Below are positions 45,898 to 55,576 of a stretch of DNA of 58,587 bases, in pieces. The DNA comes from Segatella buccae ATCC 33574 (GTDB taxonomy: Bacteria; Bacteroidota; Bacteroidia; Bacteroidales; Bacteroidaceae): NCBI RefSeq assembly GCF_000184945.1, contig NZ_GL586311.1:1397603-1456189 (forward strand). The letters are read 5' to 3'. The position numbers were made by a program, and so were the translations under genes. The notes beneath the pieces are model-generated. The model was not told the DNA's origin, did not search any database, and saw only the letters and a list, made by a program, of their open reading frames with translations. Numbering within the stretch: position 1 is the first letter of the stretch; each line of letters opens with the position of its first letter.

Positions 45898-47790
45898 TTA
45901 TTTTTTTGTTACGTTAGAAAACATGATCCTTGTAAGACTATTATTTTTATGAATAAGTTCGAGCAATATCTTATCATTATTGAATTTATTCAGTAATCTT
46001 TTTAGATAATTAGATATCGAAAATGGAGCTTTTTCAGAAACTCTAGAAAAAGTTTCAATGAATCTGTTATAAGCTCCATCAATTTCAAGTTCGATTAGAT
46101 AGTAATATACTCGATATGGTTTAGTTTCTTCAGAATCGGTTAACAATTTGCCATCTAGAATTTCAAAGAAACTATCCAAATCAGCCCCATTTAGTACTTT
46201 TACATCTTCACACCGTTCTTTTATAGTGGTATCTGTATCTGCACTATAAATGATTTTCAATAATTTCTTAATTCTCTCGGGAATAAGAGTAGTTCCTCCC
46301 ATACCATCTATCAATTTGTCACGGGAAACCCAGTATATTTCTCTTAAATCACATGAGCTGAAAAATGGTTCCATCGTTAGCAGTTCTTTTACATCTTTAG
46401 AGTTCCAATCCTTATAGTTTTCAACATCTATTTTATCTATCGCAGCTTGTTGCTCAAGTTCTTTGATCTCTGGAGAAAAACCTTTACTCTCAATAGTCCA
46501 TCTGTTTAACTGTCCAAATAAATTCGAATGACTTATCTCCAAAAGCATGAGCTTTAACAACAAATATTTATTTGTTTCAGATAAGTTACCGCTCAGTTGG
46601 AGTAGTTGAAAACGAATCTCAAAAGCATTGAGGAAGCGTTTAATCAGTCTCGGATTGCGGTAGAGCGAATGACTTATTGAAGTAGTACAATGAGCCATAA
46701 ATGCTACAATTCCAGCTAAATCTTTATTTTCTTTTACTCCCTGCATCTCTTTAATATTATTCCAACCATATCCTTCAAATTTGTGTTCAATAATGTATTT
46801 TTGAAAATCATTATGAATTGTTTGAAAATCAGATTGTGAAAGTACAGATTCGCATAATAGTAATGTTACATAGGACTCTACTTCTTGATCACTTAACTTC
46901 GGGATTGTATAGGGGATATGGATGAATTTGTCCATATAGTCTTCTCCAATACTTCTCGCACTTTCTCCTCTTTTTTGTATGCCAAGTTTCTCACCATATT
47001 GTCTCATGATGGCATTAGATACAATATTCTGATCAGCAGCAATAATAAATGCAGTCTTCTCTACATTTAAAAATAATTTAATCGCTTCAAGATTATCAAT
47101 GATATGTTGAGGTAAACATCTGTCAAGATCATCAATGAGTATCACTATTCTTTCTTTTCCTGTAGCCTCTATAAGTTCGCAAAAACTTTCACGAAACTCT
47201 CTTACTGCAGAGAATTGATCTGCATTTATATGCGTATTTAAAGCTTTCTTTAAAAAAGTTTCGGCATCTTTTCCTGTTAATGCATCTGCAAGCTCTTTCT
47301 TTTTTTCATCACTATTATATGATTCGAAAAATGAGAGAAGACTTGGTAGTATTGTAAGACCACCAGTTGCATAGGTAAGAGCGGCTGGTGCTACTATATT
47401 TTTCACAGACCATAAAAGCGTGCGCATAGAGAAGATTTCTTCTTTAACAGTCTTTGCTAATTGTCTTACTGCACCAATACATTCTTTCTTAATACTAGTA
47501 TTGCTTTCAAGTTTCTCAACAATACCTTGTATGAGAGCCATCTTTGCATCATCAAAACTCTCAAAACTCCAACCATCAAAGTATACGACAATAGTATTTT
47601 CCTTTGAGTCCGCGTCTTTTTCAATCTTTTCTTGTAAGATTTTGAGCGTACTGGATTTACCACATCCCCAATCCCCATAAAGTCCAATTGTAACTGGTAG
47701 ATTACTTGGCTCCATTATAATTTTCTTTAGTAACTCTGCATGGACAGTGTAACCTAGTAAATCCTTTGATGTTTCTATATCTGACCACAT
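45898..47790 (-). CDS. qatA: KAP-family P-loop ATPase of a QatABCD defence system (QatA)
   Basis: The 630-residue protein is a KAP-type NTPase: Walker A at residues 39-48 (GDWGCGKSST), Walker B near residue 225 (IVILIDDLDRCLPQHI). A hydrophobic segment (NIVAPAALTYATGGLTILPSLLSFF) lies between them, as in membrane-linked KAP NTPases. It heads the four Qat genes, 12 bases after the mod gene stop, so it may lack a separate promoter. KAP ATPases in phage-defence systems act as sensor or switch modules. Position and order (A-B-C-D) identify it as QatA. Confidence 0.92.
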   Translation of the reverse strand: MWSDIETSKDLLGYTVHAELLKKIIMEPSNLPVTIGLYGDWGCGKSSTLKILQEKIEKDADSKENTIVVYFDGWSFESFDDAKMALIQGIVEKLESNTSIKKECIGAVRQLAKTVKEEIFSMRTLLWSVKNIVAPAALTYATGGLTILPSLLSFFESYNSDEKKKELADALTGKDAETFLKKALNTHINADQFSAVREFRESFCELIEATGKERIVILIDDLDRCLPQHIIDNLEAIKLFLNVEKTAFIIAADQNIVSNAIMRQYGEKLGIQKRGESARSIGEDYMDKFIHIPYTIPKLSDQEVESYVTLLLCESVLSQSDFQTIHNDFQKYIIEHKFEGYGWNNIKEMQGVKENKDLAGIVAFMAHCTTSISHSLYRNPRLIKRFLNAFEIRFQLLQLSGNLSETNKYLLLKLMLLEISHSNLFGQLNRWTIESKGFSPEIKELEQQAAIDKIDVENYKDWNSKDVKELLTMEPFFSSCDLREIYWVSRDKLIDGMGGTTLIPERIKKLLKIIYSADTDTTIKERCEDVKVLNGADLDSFFEILDGKLLTDSEETKPYRVYYYLIELEIDGAYNRFIETFSRVSEKAPFSISNYLKRLLNKFNNDKILLELIHKNNSLTRIMFSNVTKK

Positions 47791-47802
47791 GTGATATAAT
47801 TT

Positions 47803-49683
47803 TTAAAGTTCATATATTGTTTCATCCCCACAGATATTTCTTATCTTGAGACGAAGAGGTTTTTCTTCTGAGGTAATTGTACCATCCCAGAAGATTTTGG
47901 TATCAATACCATTCTTACGTACATAACCAAGGCGGTCTATGAGGATTTCGGAGTCGCTGCGCCAAGGAGAAGAAGGATCGGCAGAAGTACAATCGAGGCT
48001 GAGGAACTCGATTGTTTCGAGTGCTTCTTCGCTCAACGTGATAGGATTAAATTCTTTACCAGCCTTCAACGCCTGTTGCTGTCCTTTAAGGTTGTATTCC
48101 TCTATCTTTTTATTCACACGGTCGCTAAAGAAACGATTGATGCTTACTTGCCAAACTTTGAAAGCCTCACCTTCTGGTTGGACTTCCTTCACATCAAACT
48201 CGGCATCGTCTTCCACTACAACGTTATCGAGCACGTTCTTTAAGTCTCTCAGTTCAACCTCTATCAGCGTGTTGTTCTGCTCTTTAATGAATTGCTTTAT
48301 TTCTTTTATATCTGTGATATCTATATAATAAACAACTACTTTTTTAGTTTCGTCAGGCAGGTCGGGCATTGCTTCTTTCAGAATGCGATTCATCAGTGCT
48401 GTGTCTAACAAACGAGTGCTACTGTCCATTAAGTTTGGAAGATAAACAGGCAGCATACCTTCTTTCGTGTCATGAATACTTCCTTCCCAAAACTTATCGA
48501 GTGCATCTTCATTGCGAAGTCCAGGTATTAAGCTCTTCAGTTTATCCATTGTTTGTACAGGATTGCGATAGAGCGAAACACCATCTTTTACCTCCATCAC
48601 TTCAAACTCTGCTCCCACCTTACGCAATCGGTCGCGTGTGGTTTCAATGCTGTTAATGCCAATATCGCAATGGATAAACCTGCGACCTAATCTATTAGCA
48701 ACAGCAGCAGTTACGCCACTACCACCAAAGAAATCTGCCACAAGCATATCCTCATTGCTGCTGGCTTTGATGATGCGCTCCAATAACGCTTCAGGTTTTT
48801 GTGTCGCATAACCTACGGGTTCATTTTTGTCAGCAGGCTGTAACATCGACATCCTCCAAACATCATCAATAGTAAATTCGTCAGAATCTACATAAATTAC
48901 TTTTCCCTGATTATCTTTTGCATTAACCAATTTTTGAGTTTCTTTATCCCAAATTCGTTTTATTTGCTTGATAGTTTCTGCACGTTTTTCCTTAACCTGA
49001 TTATAAGTAAATTCATCAGACTTACTATAATAAAAAAGTGAATCATGATTTGAAGCGAAACGATTTACGTTACCTTGCATTTTGTTGTAATAATACCAAA
49101 TAACCTCATTTCTAAACTTATCCTCTCCAAATACCTCGTCCATCAGAATTTTCACATAATGTCCTATATGCCAATCCAAATGCACATAGATAGAAGCCGT
49201 GTCGCTCATAACAGCTTTGATTGCAACGAGGTTCTCATACATCCAATTCAGATAACGTTCCTTATCCCACACATCTCCATACATCTTTTCTTCAAAGTTA
49301 CGGAGTTCTTCGCTATCAAGCTCTGTCTCAGCTTGCTTAATAGCTTCTGCCACCCTAGGATTACGACGAATGTAAACCTTCTTAGCATAATCGGCACCGC
49401 TGGCAAAAGGAGGGTCAATATAAACAAGGTCTACTTTCACACCTTTCTCTTTAAGATAAGCACAAGCAGAAAGACACTCGCCACGAAGTACGAGATTATG
49501 ATTAGAATTCTTGCCCACCACTTCTTGGCTTTCTACTTCATAGAGTGGCATACCACGCAGAATACGCTCAACCACTTTACTGTTATCACGATAACGCAGA
49601 ATACGCTGCGTGCGCACAAAGTTATCGAGTATAGCTTGTCCTTCGAGAACATTAGGATCGTAAGAAATATATTTGATTGCCAT
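47803..49683 (-). CDS. mod: Type III restriction-modification methyltransferase (Mod)
   Basis: The 626-residue protein is a beta-class N6-adenine DNA methyltransferase: the catalytic motif DPPF ([15 protein letters not shown], near residue 90) precedes the SAM-binding motif ([26 protein letters not shown], near 315). It recognises a short asymmetric site and methylates one strand. It lies 11 bases behind the Res gene. No tandem repeats are visible in the coding region, so the phase variation seen in many pathogen mod genes is not expected. The segment between the motifs holds the probable target-recognition domain. Confidence 0.92.
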   Translation of the reverse strand: MAIKYISYDPNVLEGQAILDNFVRTQRILRYRDNSKVVERILRGMPLYEVESQEVVGKNSNHNLVLRGECLSACAYLKEKGVKVDLVYIDPPFASGADYAKKVYIRRNPRVAEAIKQAETELDSEELRNFEEKMYGDVWDKERYLNWMYENLVAIKAVMSDTASIYVHLDWHIGHYVKILMDEVFGEDKFRNEVIWYYYNKMQGNVNRFASNHDSLFYYSKSDEFTYNQVKEKRAETIKQIKRIWDKETQKLVNAKDNQGKVIYVDSDEFTIDDVWRMSMLQPADKNEPVGYATQKPEALLERIIKASSNEDMLVADFFGGSGVTAAVANRLGRRFIHCDIGINSIETTRDRLRKVGAEFEVMEVKDGVSLYRNPVQTMDKLKSLIPGLRNEDALDKFWEGSIHDTKEGMLPVYLPNLMDSSTRLLDTALMNRILKEAMPDLPDETKKVVVYYIDITDIKEIKQFIKEQNNTLIEVELRDLKNVLDNVVVEDDAEFDVKEVQPEGEAFKVWQVSINRFFSDRVNKKIEEYNLKGQQQALKAGKEFNPITLSEEALETIEFLSLDCTSADPSSPWRSDSEILIDRLGYVRKNGIDTKIFWDGTITSEEKPLRLKIRNICGDETIYEL

Positions 49684-49694
49684 AATGAATTCTA

Positions 49695-52571
49695 TTATTT
49701 GAAAAATTGATTGATTGCTGTAATGGTCTTTTTATCTTGCTCGGTTGGTGTCATCGTATCTTCGATATACAAGAAACTGAAACGATTGTAACCGAAACGC
49801 TCGTTATTGAGTTTCACAAACTCTTCTTCCATAAACTGCCTGCGTTCAGCAAACTTGGCAGCAAAGCCTTCGCCTTTCGTCTCAATGATAAGTATTTGTT
49901 TGATTGCTTCCTGTTCATCTCTGCTAATCACTAAGAAGTCGGGTGTGTAATTACCGAGCAAACTCCAGTTCTTACCATTCTTTTTATAACAACGTATTTT
50001 GAAATCGGTCAGGTTATCATCTCCATTGAAATAAAACTCGAGTTGCTTATCCCGTATGATAGCTTGGAGGGAATCCGAAAAATAACTAATCTCAAAACTG
50101 CTGTCGAATTTATAAGGTAGATAATGATAAGTCTTATCATTGATGTTGCTTTCCGTTGGCTCGTAACTATCGGGACTATTCAATAGTGCTTGTATGGTTT
50201 GGTCTTGATTGCTTAATGTTTTAAGCGTATCAATGGTTGTTTGTATTTCTGCCTTTAGAGTTTTCTCACCTTTATCTGCATCAACTATCTTTAATACCTG
50301 CTCTTGGTTTGGGAAATATTTAGAAGTATCATTCACTTCTATTACTGATTGGAAGTTCTTAATCTGAAGAAGTTCAGCAGTCTCTGGTATAACTTCCTCT
50401 TTCACCTCAATAGAACGATGAGGAATAAAGGCTTTTCGTACATTGGCACGTACCTGTATTTGGTTGTATTCTCCCTTAAGAAAGTGTATACCACCACGAA
50501 TATCTGTAATCGTATTAAAGATAGCTTGCAAAGCCGTGGTATATTTCTTTAATTGAGCAATATGCAAAGTGTGGAAGCTCTCTTTACAAATAAGATGTAG
50601 CCAACTGTTGAATGTTATTGGCTTATCGTGTTCATCATCCTGCAACTGTTCTGTAGCCTTATCTTCAACCTCTCCTTTTAAGTTTTGTTGTCGGATTAGT
50701 TGTAAGTCGCTGGTAGCATATAATTCATTTCTTTGCAGTTCTTTTGCTGTATTCAACTCATCTTCTAACACTAATGTCAGATAAGACACCTTCAACTGGA
50801 AGAAATCAATTGGGGGCACACGCAATTTCTCCATGCGTGAGAAACGCTGCAAGGTGTGCAGTTTGGCACTACCACTTTTGTTAAGTTCTTCAATAGAAGT
50901 GTGTTGCTGCTTATCCAACTCCTTATTTAGCGTTTTCGCATTATCATCGTTAAGCCAAATCAAAGCTGTTTCCTTGCTTTTCTTTACAACCTGTCGCAAG
51001 CAACGACAAGAAGTCTGCAGAACCATATTTTGAGGGCATGCGCCTTTTTGAGGCAAGATAACGCTGGTAAGACTTTTGCAATCCCAGCCCTCTTTGCCAA
51101 TTTGTGCTAACAACACTATCTTTATCTTTGAGAGACTGGTGTCTAATGAAGCAAATTCAACAGCCGCACTCTCAGGCACAGAATACTCCTTGTTTCCTCC
51201 ATGATATTTAAGAATAGTATCAGCAGGATTCAAGCCAAACTTAGTGATAAGTTCAGCAACAATAGGATAGATATTCTCTTCCAAATTATCTATGCGCCCA
51301 CAATAGATTGCGAGTTTTGCACATGTACCATTAGAATAAACCAAATTGCCATAGGTATCAAGGAACTCTGACACACCTTTGCGGATAATAGTTTCATAAC
51401 CACCATCTGACACTTTTATTGTAGGAGACTTCAAGAAATTACCCACACCTTCTATCAGCGGATAATAATAAACAACATTTGAAAGGTTCTTGTTTTTCAA
51501 TGACAAGTCTAATCCCACCTTCACCGACTCGGCAGTGGAAAGATAAGGAGTTCCCGAGAAACCTAAAACAGAATTAAAGGTTTCTGTTTCTGTCCATTTA
51601 TTAACAACTTGACGAAGTTTTATGTCTCCGTCTGAAGCATGGTGCACCTCGTCAATGAAAATAGAAAGATGGGGAATCTTTCCTACAATAGAACGAAGCT
51701 CATTAGATATCTCAAACTCTTTCTTTTCCTTATCACTAAGAAGTGATGGGCTTTTATCTTTATCTAATTTATCAAGAATTACTTTCTCAGCATTGGTCAC
51801 TGCCACCAGACCACGAACTTCATTTGACGTCAGATGACTATTTATCTTTTGTGCATTTGGGTTCTTAACAAGATTGCTTTTTTGTGCAGTCTTCTGAGCA
51901 TCAAGTACCTCAAACTGAATCTCATTCTTTATTTGAGATGCTGTAGGGTTTGGAAGAATCCACGTAGGGTCAAAGTCTTGTATATTCTTTATACTTGGGA
52001 TAATAGAAGCCTTCAAGCCTGATGGAGCCAAGATCATAAAGTTATGTGCAAATGAGAGGTTATCTGGCTCATTTAATGAAAAATATAAGTCAAGATAGAT
52101 AAACGCAGCCATCAAATATGTCTTACCGGCTCCCATTGGCAAACTAAAAATATAGTCAGGATAAGCTACATCATAAAAAAACTTCTTAAAGACTGATACA
52201 TAATCGATTGTATCGGGATTCTCTTCAATGTATTTCTTTAATGCTGGTGCTGAAACATTCCCTTGTTCATCACTCTGACAAGCATATTCATAAAGTGAAG
52301 CTGCTGCTTTATTTGTTTCCAGAACAAGCCTTGCCTTAGCGGTAAGACTCATATTATCAAGATTGAGGGACAAGAAATCGCCCTCCGTGAAAAGCCTCCA
52401 CAAAGGTTTATTGCCACATTCTATCTTCAAGAACAAGTAAGTCTTTATAGCCTCTATTTGTGCATCACGCATCATTCCTTTACCTTCAATGTATGAAAGC
52501 AAAGACTTGACAGGGCAATCTATACGACTTAACCACTCATTCCTTTTCCTTTGTATGATATTATAGAACAT
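49695..52571 (-). CDS. res: Type III restriction enzyme subunit Res
   Basis: The 958-residue protein is a superfamily-2 translocase with nuclease: Walker A ([15 protein letters not shown], near 143), the DEAD-like box ([12 protein letters not shown]), motif VI-like [14 protein letters not shown], and a C-terminal PD-(D/E)xK-type nuclease ([26 protein letters not shown]). With Mod it cuts unmodified DNA. The start ATG is 81 bases after the HEPN-like gene. Order Res then Mod is reversed from the usual mod-res order, but both subunits are complete. Confidence 0.9.
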   Translation of the reverse strand: MFYNIIQRKRNEWLSRIDCPVKSLLSYIEGKGMMRDAQIEAIKTYLFLKIECGNKPLWRLFTEGDFLSLNLDNMSLTAKARLVLETNKAAASLYEYACQSDEQGNVSAPALKKYIEENPDTIDYVSVFKKFFYDVAYPDYIFSLPMGAGKTYLMAAFIYLDLYFSLNEPDNLSFAHNFMILAPSGLKASIIPSIKNIQDFDPTWILPNPTASQIKNEIQFEVLDAQKTAQKSNLVKNPNAQKINSHLTSNEVRGLVAVTNAEKVILDKLDKDKSPSLLSDKEKKEFEISNELRSIVGKIPHLSIFIDEVHHASDGDIKLRQVVNKWTETETFNSVLGFSGTPYLSTAESVKVGLDLSLKNKNLSNVVYYYPLIEGVGNFLKSPTIKVSDGGYETIIRKGVSEFLDTYGNLVYSNGTCAKLAIYCGRIDNLEENIYPIVAELITKFGLNPADTILKYHGGNKEYSVPESAAVEFASLDTSLSKIKIVLLAQIGKEGWDCKSLTSVILPQKGACPQNMVLQTSCRCLRQVVKKSKETALIWLNDDNAKTLNKELDKQQHTSIEELNKSGSAKLHTLQRFSRMEKLRVPPIDFFQLKVSYLTLVLEDELNTAKELQRNELYATSDLQLIRQQNLKGEVEDKATEQLQDDEHDKPITFNSWLHLICKESFHTLHIAQLKKYTTALQAIFNTITDIRGGIHFLKGEYNQIQVRANVRKAFIPHRSIEVKEEVIPETAELLQIKNFQSVIEVNDTSKYFPNQEQVLKIVDADKGEKTLKAEIQTTIDTLKTLSNQDQTIQALLNSPDSYEPTESNINDKTYHYLPYKFDSSFEISYFSDSLQAIIRDKQLEFYFNGDDNLTDFKIRCYKKNGKNWSLLGNYTPDFLVISRDEQEAIKQILIIETKGEGFAAKFAERRQFMEEEFVKLNNERFGYNRFSFLYIEDTMTPTEQDKKTITAINQFFK

Positions 52572-52652
52572 TATATTGTATCTAATTATTTATTTCATTA
52601 ATTGTTATTTTAATCATTTGGCACATAATAATATAAAAAATGAAGCATAGAA

Positions 52653-53465
52653 TTATCTGATTTTTTGGTAATTATCCAATCTTCTATGGCAATAAGAAAT
52701 TATTCCAAGTATCTCAAGTGCATCTTGTTCTGAAATCTCCCAGTCAACTTTGGGTTCATGTGCAGTTGGATTTCTAAACATACTGCATAAACCTTTAAGT
52801 AAACTACAGAAACCTTCATGCTCATTCTTTTCTGAACTTGTTTGAAAATTATTTATAATTAATATGGGATTCTTGCTAAACACTTCCTCTATAAGTTTAT
52901 TCCCATCCGTTTTTATTCCCGATAAATCTCTTATACGCTGGAACAATCCTTTGTTTGCCTCTAAAACAGCATGGAAGTAATTATTTACTAACAATTCAGC
53001 TTTACAGTATTTTATAATTTCGCTATGCCCCTTTCTTTGTTCTACTTCTTGTTTTAGATTGTTTGCCTTGATTTGTACATCAGAAATAGTACTTGCAACT
53101 GCAATTTCTCTAAACTTCCCTGACTCGGCAAGTTCATATCCAACGAATGCCAATTGTTGATTCACCTCACTTCTAATTCTTTCAAACTCTTCTTCATTCT
53201 TGATATATCGGCTTGGAGCAAGAGCATAACCTATAAAACGTAATATATTATTAGAGCATTTATTCTTATTCTGCTCACTGGCTAAAGAATTAAATAAATT
53301 CTTTCTTTTGGCAACCATTACACCTCCTTGGGTTTTATCCTCAATATTAGCCTGCAATAGTAATCGGTGTATTTCTGAACCAGTTAAGCCCTTATCTGTA
53401 TCACCAAGTATATTCGCAACCATCTCGATAACATTAACGGGAAAGCATTTTCTTAATATAGCCAT
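52653..53465 (-). CDS. TIGR02391-type protein with HEPN-like RNase motif
   Basis: The 270-residue protein ends in the TIGR02391 (Ymh-type) segment, seen as FCSLLKGLCSMFRNPTAHEPKV. The motif RNPTAH (Arg231 to His236) fits the Rx4-6H pattern of HEPN ribonucleases, many of which are abortive-infection toxins cutting RNA. The first 130 residues contain a helical, possibly DNA-binding or dimerisation part (TGSEIHRLLLQAN). It starts 5 bases after the Fic gene and precedes Res, so it is expressed with them. I infer a toxin-like RNase; activity is not shown. Confidence 0.72.
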   Translation of the reverse strand: MAILRKCFPVNVIEMVANILGDTDKGLTGSEIHRLLLQANIEDKTQGGVMVAKRKNLFNSLASEQNKNKCSNNILRFIGYALAPSRYIKNEEEFERIRSEVNQQLAFVGYELAESGKFREIAVASTISDVQIKANNLKQEVEQRKGHSEIIKYCKAELLVNNYFHAVLEANKGLFQRIRDLSGIKTDGNKLIEEVFSKNPILIINNFQTSSEKNEHEGFCSLLKGLCSMFRNPTAHEPKVDWEISEQDALEILGIISYCHRRLDNYQKIR

Positions 53466-53470
53466 AAAAT

Positions 53471-54367
53471 TTAATCATTTTGTTCGTAATAGTATGAGTA
53501 ATCAATACCTTTCATGAACATTTCTCTATCATCAATCTTTGCGGTGAGTGCATGTTTTACTAAAGCCTTGATATGTGTACTATCAGATACACTCTCACGC
53601 ATGGCAGACAGATAATCGTTCTTATCTATCTGACTCCAATCCACACACCGTTTGAGAGAACGCTTCAGCATGAGGTCAAGCCAAATACGAGTACTGCGAC
53701 CATTGCCCTCCATAAAGGGATGTGCAACATTCATTTCAACATATTTGTCCATAATCTCATCAAGGGTAGTTTCGGGCATTCGTTCTATTGTTAGCAGCGT
53801 AGCGGGGAAGTGCATACAATTAGCGAAAGTGAAACCTCCTTTTGAAATATTCTTAGTTCGGATTTGTCCAGCAAAGTCGTATAATCCTCCAAAGAGATAG
53901 GCATGAATCTGTTGCAGGCACTTGACGCTACCAGGCTCTGCCGTTTTCAATAGTCCGCTCTCAAAAAGTTGGTAGGCTTTCTTCTTACTCTGCCCATCGA
54001 TGGTATTGTCGCTGTAAGTAAACCAATCAAGAAATCCCATTGCCTTGACATTGGGTATTGCCTTTGCCAACAAGATTACTCCCTCACTATCTAACGTATC
54101 TGTCAATCGTTGCTTTCCGTCAGGAGCATGCAGTTTGAACTGGTTAGTGCCACTAACCAGTTCGTTCTTCTCCTTCTTCAACTTTGTTTTAAGATACTTC
54201 CAATAGTTTCTTGTCTTTTGATAATCGTCCTGCTCGTTGATTGCCGCAATGATATCAAGCACTGAGAACCACCATTTATTATGGTCGTCGTCCCATACCG
54301 CCCTTACCTCACGATCGTTGAAAAAACGAATAGATTTTTTATGCTCTACCATAATAAAGTTACTCAT
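53471..54367 (-). CDS. Fic-domain protein with N-terminal Bro-N-like domain
   Basis: This 298-residue protein has a complete Fic active-site motif HPFMEGNGRSTR (residues 216-227), which fits an AMP- or similar nucleotide transferase. The first 110 residues look like a Bro-N/ANT-type DNA-binding domain (VRAVWDDDHNKWWFSVLDIIAAINE; DSEGVILLAKAIP). Within that domain TLDSEG (residues 91-96) fits the [S/T]xxxE[G/N] pattern of Fic inhibitory motifs, but it also fits the normal Bro-N family pattern, so this may be coincidence. It overlaps the XRE gene by 8 bases. Fic proteins near restriction systems are known; this Bro-N fusion with XRE and HEPN-like partners looks uncommon. Confidence 0.85.
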   Translation of the reverse strand: MSNFIMVEHKKSIRFFNDREVRAVWDDDHNKWWFSVLDIIAAINEQDDYQKTRNYWKYLKTKLKKEKNELVSGTNQFKLHAPDGKQRLTDTLDSEGVILLAKAIPNVKAMGFLDWFTYSDNTIDGQSKKKAYQLFESGLLKTAEPGSVKCLQQIHAYLFGGLYDFAGQIRTKNISKGGFTFANCMHFPATLLTIERMPETTLDEIMDKYVEMNVAHPFMEGNGRSTRIWLDLMLKRSLKRCVDWSQIDKNDYLSAMRESVSDSTHIKALVKHALTAKIDDREMFMKGIDYSYYYEQND

Positions 54368-54566
54368 CTGGGATGTTAATTAATTCCTTTGGATTAACCT
54401 GCAAGATCTCTGCTATCTGAAATAGCAATTCGAGGCTTGGCTGTCGACGATTACAAACATATGAGTTCACAATAGTGAAACTCTTACCGAGTTTCTCTGC
54501 AAGCCATGTTTGCTTAATCCCTTTCTCGATAAGCACCTCTTTAATTCTATTAGTTGGACTTTCCAT
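54360..54566 (-). CDS. XRE-family helix-turn-helix regulator
   Basis: A 68-residue Cro/CI-type HTH protein starting MESPTNRIKEVLIEKGIKQTWLAEKLGKSFTIVNSYVCNRRQPSLE, with the usual Gln-Thr-x-Leu-Ala-Glu recognition helix. A longer start three codons upstream would leave no leader after the -7 box. It probably binds its own promoter region, where an ATTCTT-N5-AAGAAT dyad (54601-54617) lies at the -33 element, and so controls the whole defence operon. Its stop overlaps the Fic start by 8 bases. Confidence 0.88.
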   Translation of the reverse strand: MESPTNRIKEVLIEKGIKQTWLAEKLGKSFTIVNSYVCNRRQPSLELLFQIAEILQVNPKELINIPDE

Positions 54567-54586
54567 AAATATCATCTGATTGTTTG

Positions 54587-54594
54587 CAAATATA
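54587..54594 (-). promoter_or_regulatory. Promoter -7 box of the XRE-Fic-HEPN-RM-Qat operon
   Basis: Minus-strand TATATTTG, an exact match to TAnnTTTG. It leads to a start near 54580 and the XRE gene at 54566. No other equally good promoter is seen before the nine downstream genes. Confidence 0.65.
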
Positions 54595-54600
54595 GTAAAT

Positions 54601-54617
54601 ATTCTTGTATAAAGAAT
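54601..54617. promoter_or_regulatory. Dyad operator candidate for the XRE regulator
   Basis: ATTCTTGTATAAAGAAT is an imperfect palindrome (ATTCTT-N5-AAGAAT) that overlaps the -33 region of the XRE promoter. Confidence 0.5.
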
Positions 54618-54645
54618 AAAAAAGAGGAGATATTTCCTCCTCTTT
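54615..54645 (-). terminator. Terminator between mobilization and defence operons
   Basis: On the minus strand AAAGAGGAG (54645-54637) pairs with CTCCTCTTT (54629-54621) and is followed by a T-rich tract. It should stop transcripts coming from the mob genes. Confidence 0.7.
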
Positions 54646-54672
54646 CAAAAGTTTTATATCCACAATCCTATT

Positions 54673-54914
54673 TAACGTGAGTTCGATATAAGAATTAAAT
54701 TAAAATATTCCGTTTCTTGTTGATTATAAGTATATTAACTTATTGGCAATTCTTCTTAAAATAGACTTGATTAGATAAAATAGCTCACTATAACCCTTTT
54801 AAGTGGTAATAAATACTCGAATTACAAGATTATTTCTTTATTTTGGGGGTTATAAATCTCTAAGTGTCTTATAGATAATATATTGGAGAAATTTCTTATA
54901 TCGAACTCACGTTA
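54673..54914. repeat. 242-bp segment bounded by perfect 22-bp inverted repeats
   Basis: 54673-54694 is the exact reverse complement of 54893-54914 (ends TAACGTGAGTTC...). The inner 198 bases are AT-rich and hold no gene. The right arm overlaps the TAA stop of the mob accessory gene. It could be a small non-autonomous transposable element (outer TA at both ends), or an invertible switch. Confidence 0.95.
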
Positions 54915-55574
54915 TTTATTCTTCTTGTTTTGTAAGTTATTCTGCATTAGACTATCTGCTTTTGCTTTCAGTCCCACATTATAATCATCTGTATGCTTTT
55001 TGATTCTTTTAATTATTGCAGCATTACGATGAATGTCAAACACATCATTGAGCCATAGGATTTCCTTTGGGCTGCATCCTCTCCATACTCTGATGATTTG
55101 GAATTTCAAAGCATCATCTTCATATTGCTGTTTGCGTTGCCACAAGAAGTAGTTGCTGACCAATGAAACAAAACAAAGGACAGATACTGCTACCATATAA
55201 GTAAAGACTTTCGAGGACTTGAGGTCAAAACTGTGCCTGTGAATATGTTCCTGCGGTATTGGATGCTCTTTATTCTCCTGCCACTCGTGCAACATGGTCA
55301 AGACACTTGCCACCAATTTGTCCATGGATTTAGCCTCCTCGTCCTTGATACGCACTTGCACACCAATATACTTGTTAATCACTTCTTTTGTTCGCTGTTC
55401 ATACTGATTGAGCAATTCCTGTTCTTTCTGCTCATCACTTTGTGCTAGTGTAGATTGAACAGGGAGGAAAACAGAACCGTTCTCCTTTTCTTTCAGTTCC
55501 TTTAGTTCCCTGTAAATTGTTTCCAGCTTGTTCTTGATTTCCTCAAAGAGGACAAATGTATTATTATCTGCCAT
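54912..55574 (-). CDS. Membrane-linked mobilization accessory protein (unassigned)
   Basis: The 220-residue protein has a coiled-coil N-terminal half (KNKLETIYRELKELKEKEN; ELLNQYEQRTKEVINKYIG), a single membrane helix near residue 120-140 (VFTYMVAVSVLCFVSLVSNYFLW) and a basic helical C-terminus (RNAAIIKRIKKHTDDYN). It follows the relaxase gene after 2 bases and so is in the same unit. I do not recognise a family. Position and structure suggest an accessory to the relaxosome or to coupling with a conjugation pore, but this is inference. Confidence 0.6.
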   Translation of the reverse strand: MADNNTFVLFEEIKNKLETIYRELKELKEKENGSVFLPVQSTLAQSDEQKEQELLNQYEQRTKEVINKYIGVQVRIKDEEAKSMDKLVASVLTMLHEWQENKEHPIPQEHIHRHSFDLKSSKVFTYMVAVSVLCFVSLVSNYFLWQRKQQYEDDALKFQIIRVWRGCSPKEILWLNDVFDIHRNAAIIKRIKKHTDDYNVGLKAKADSLMQNNLQNKKNK

Positions 55575-55576
55575 AG

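Noticed and set aside
47803..49683. Phase-variable mod gene
   Set aside because: No simple tandem repeat tract is present in the coding region or at its start.
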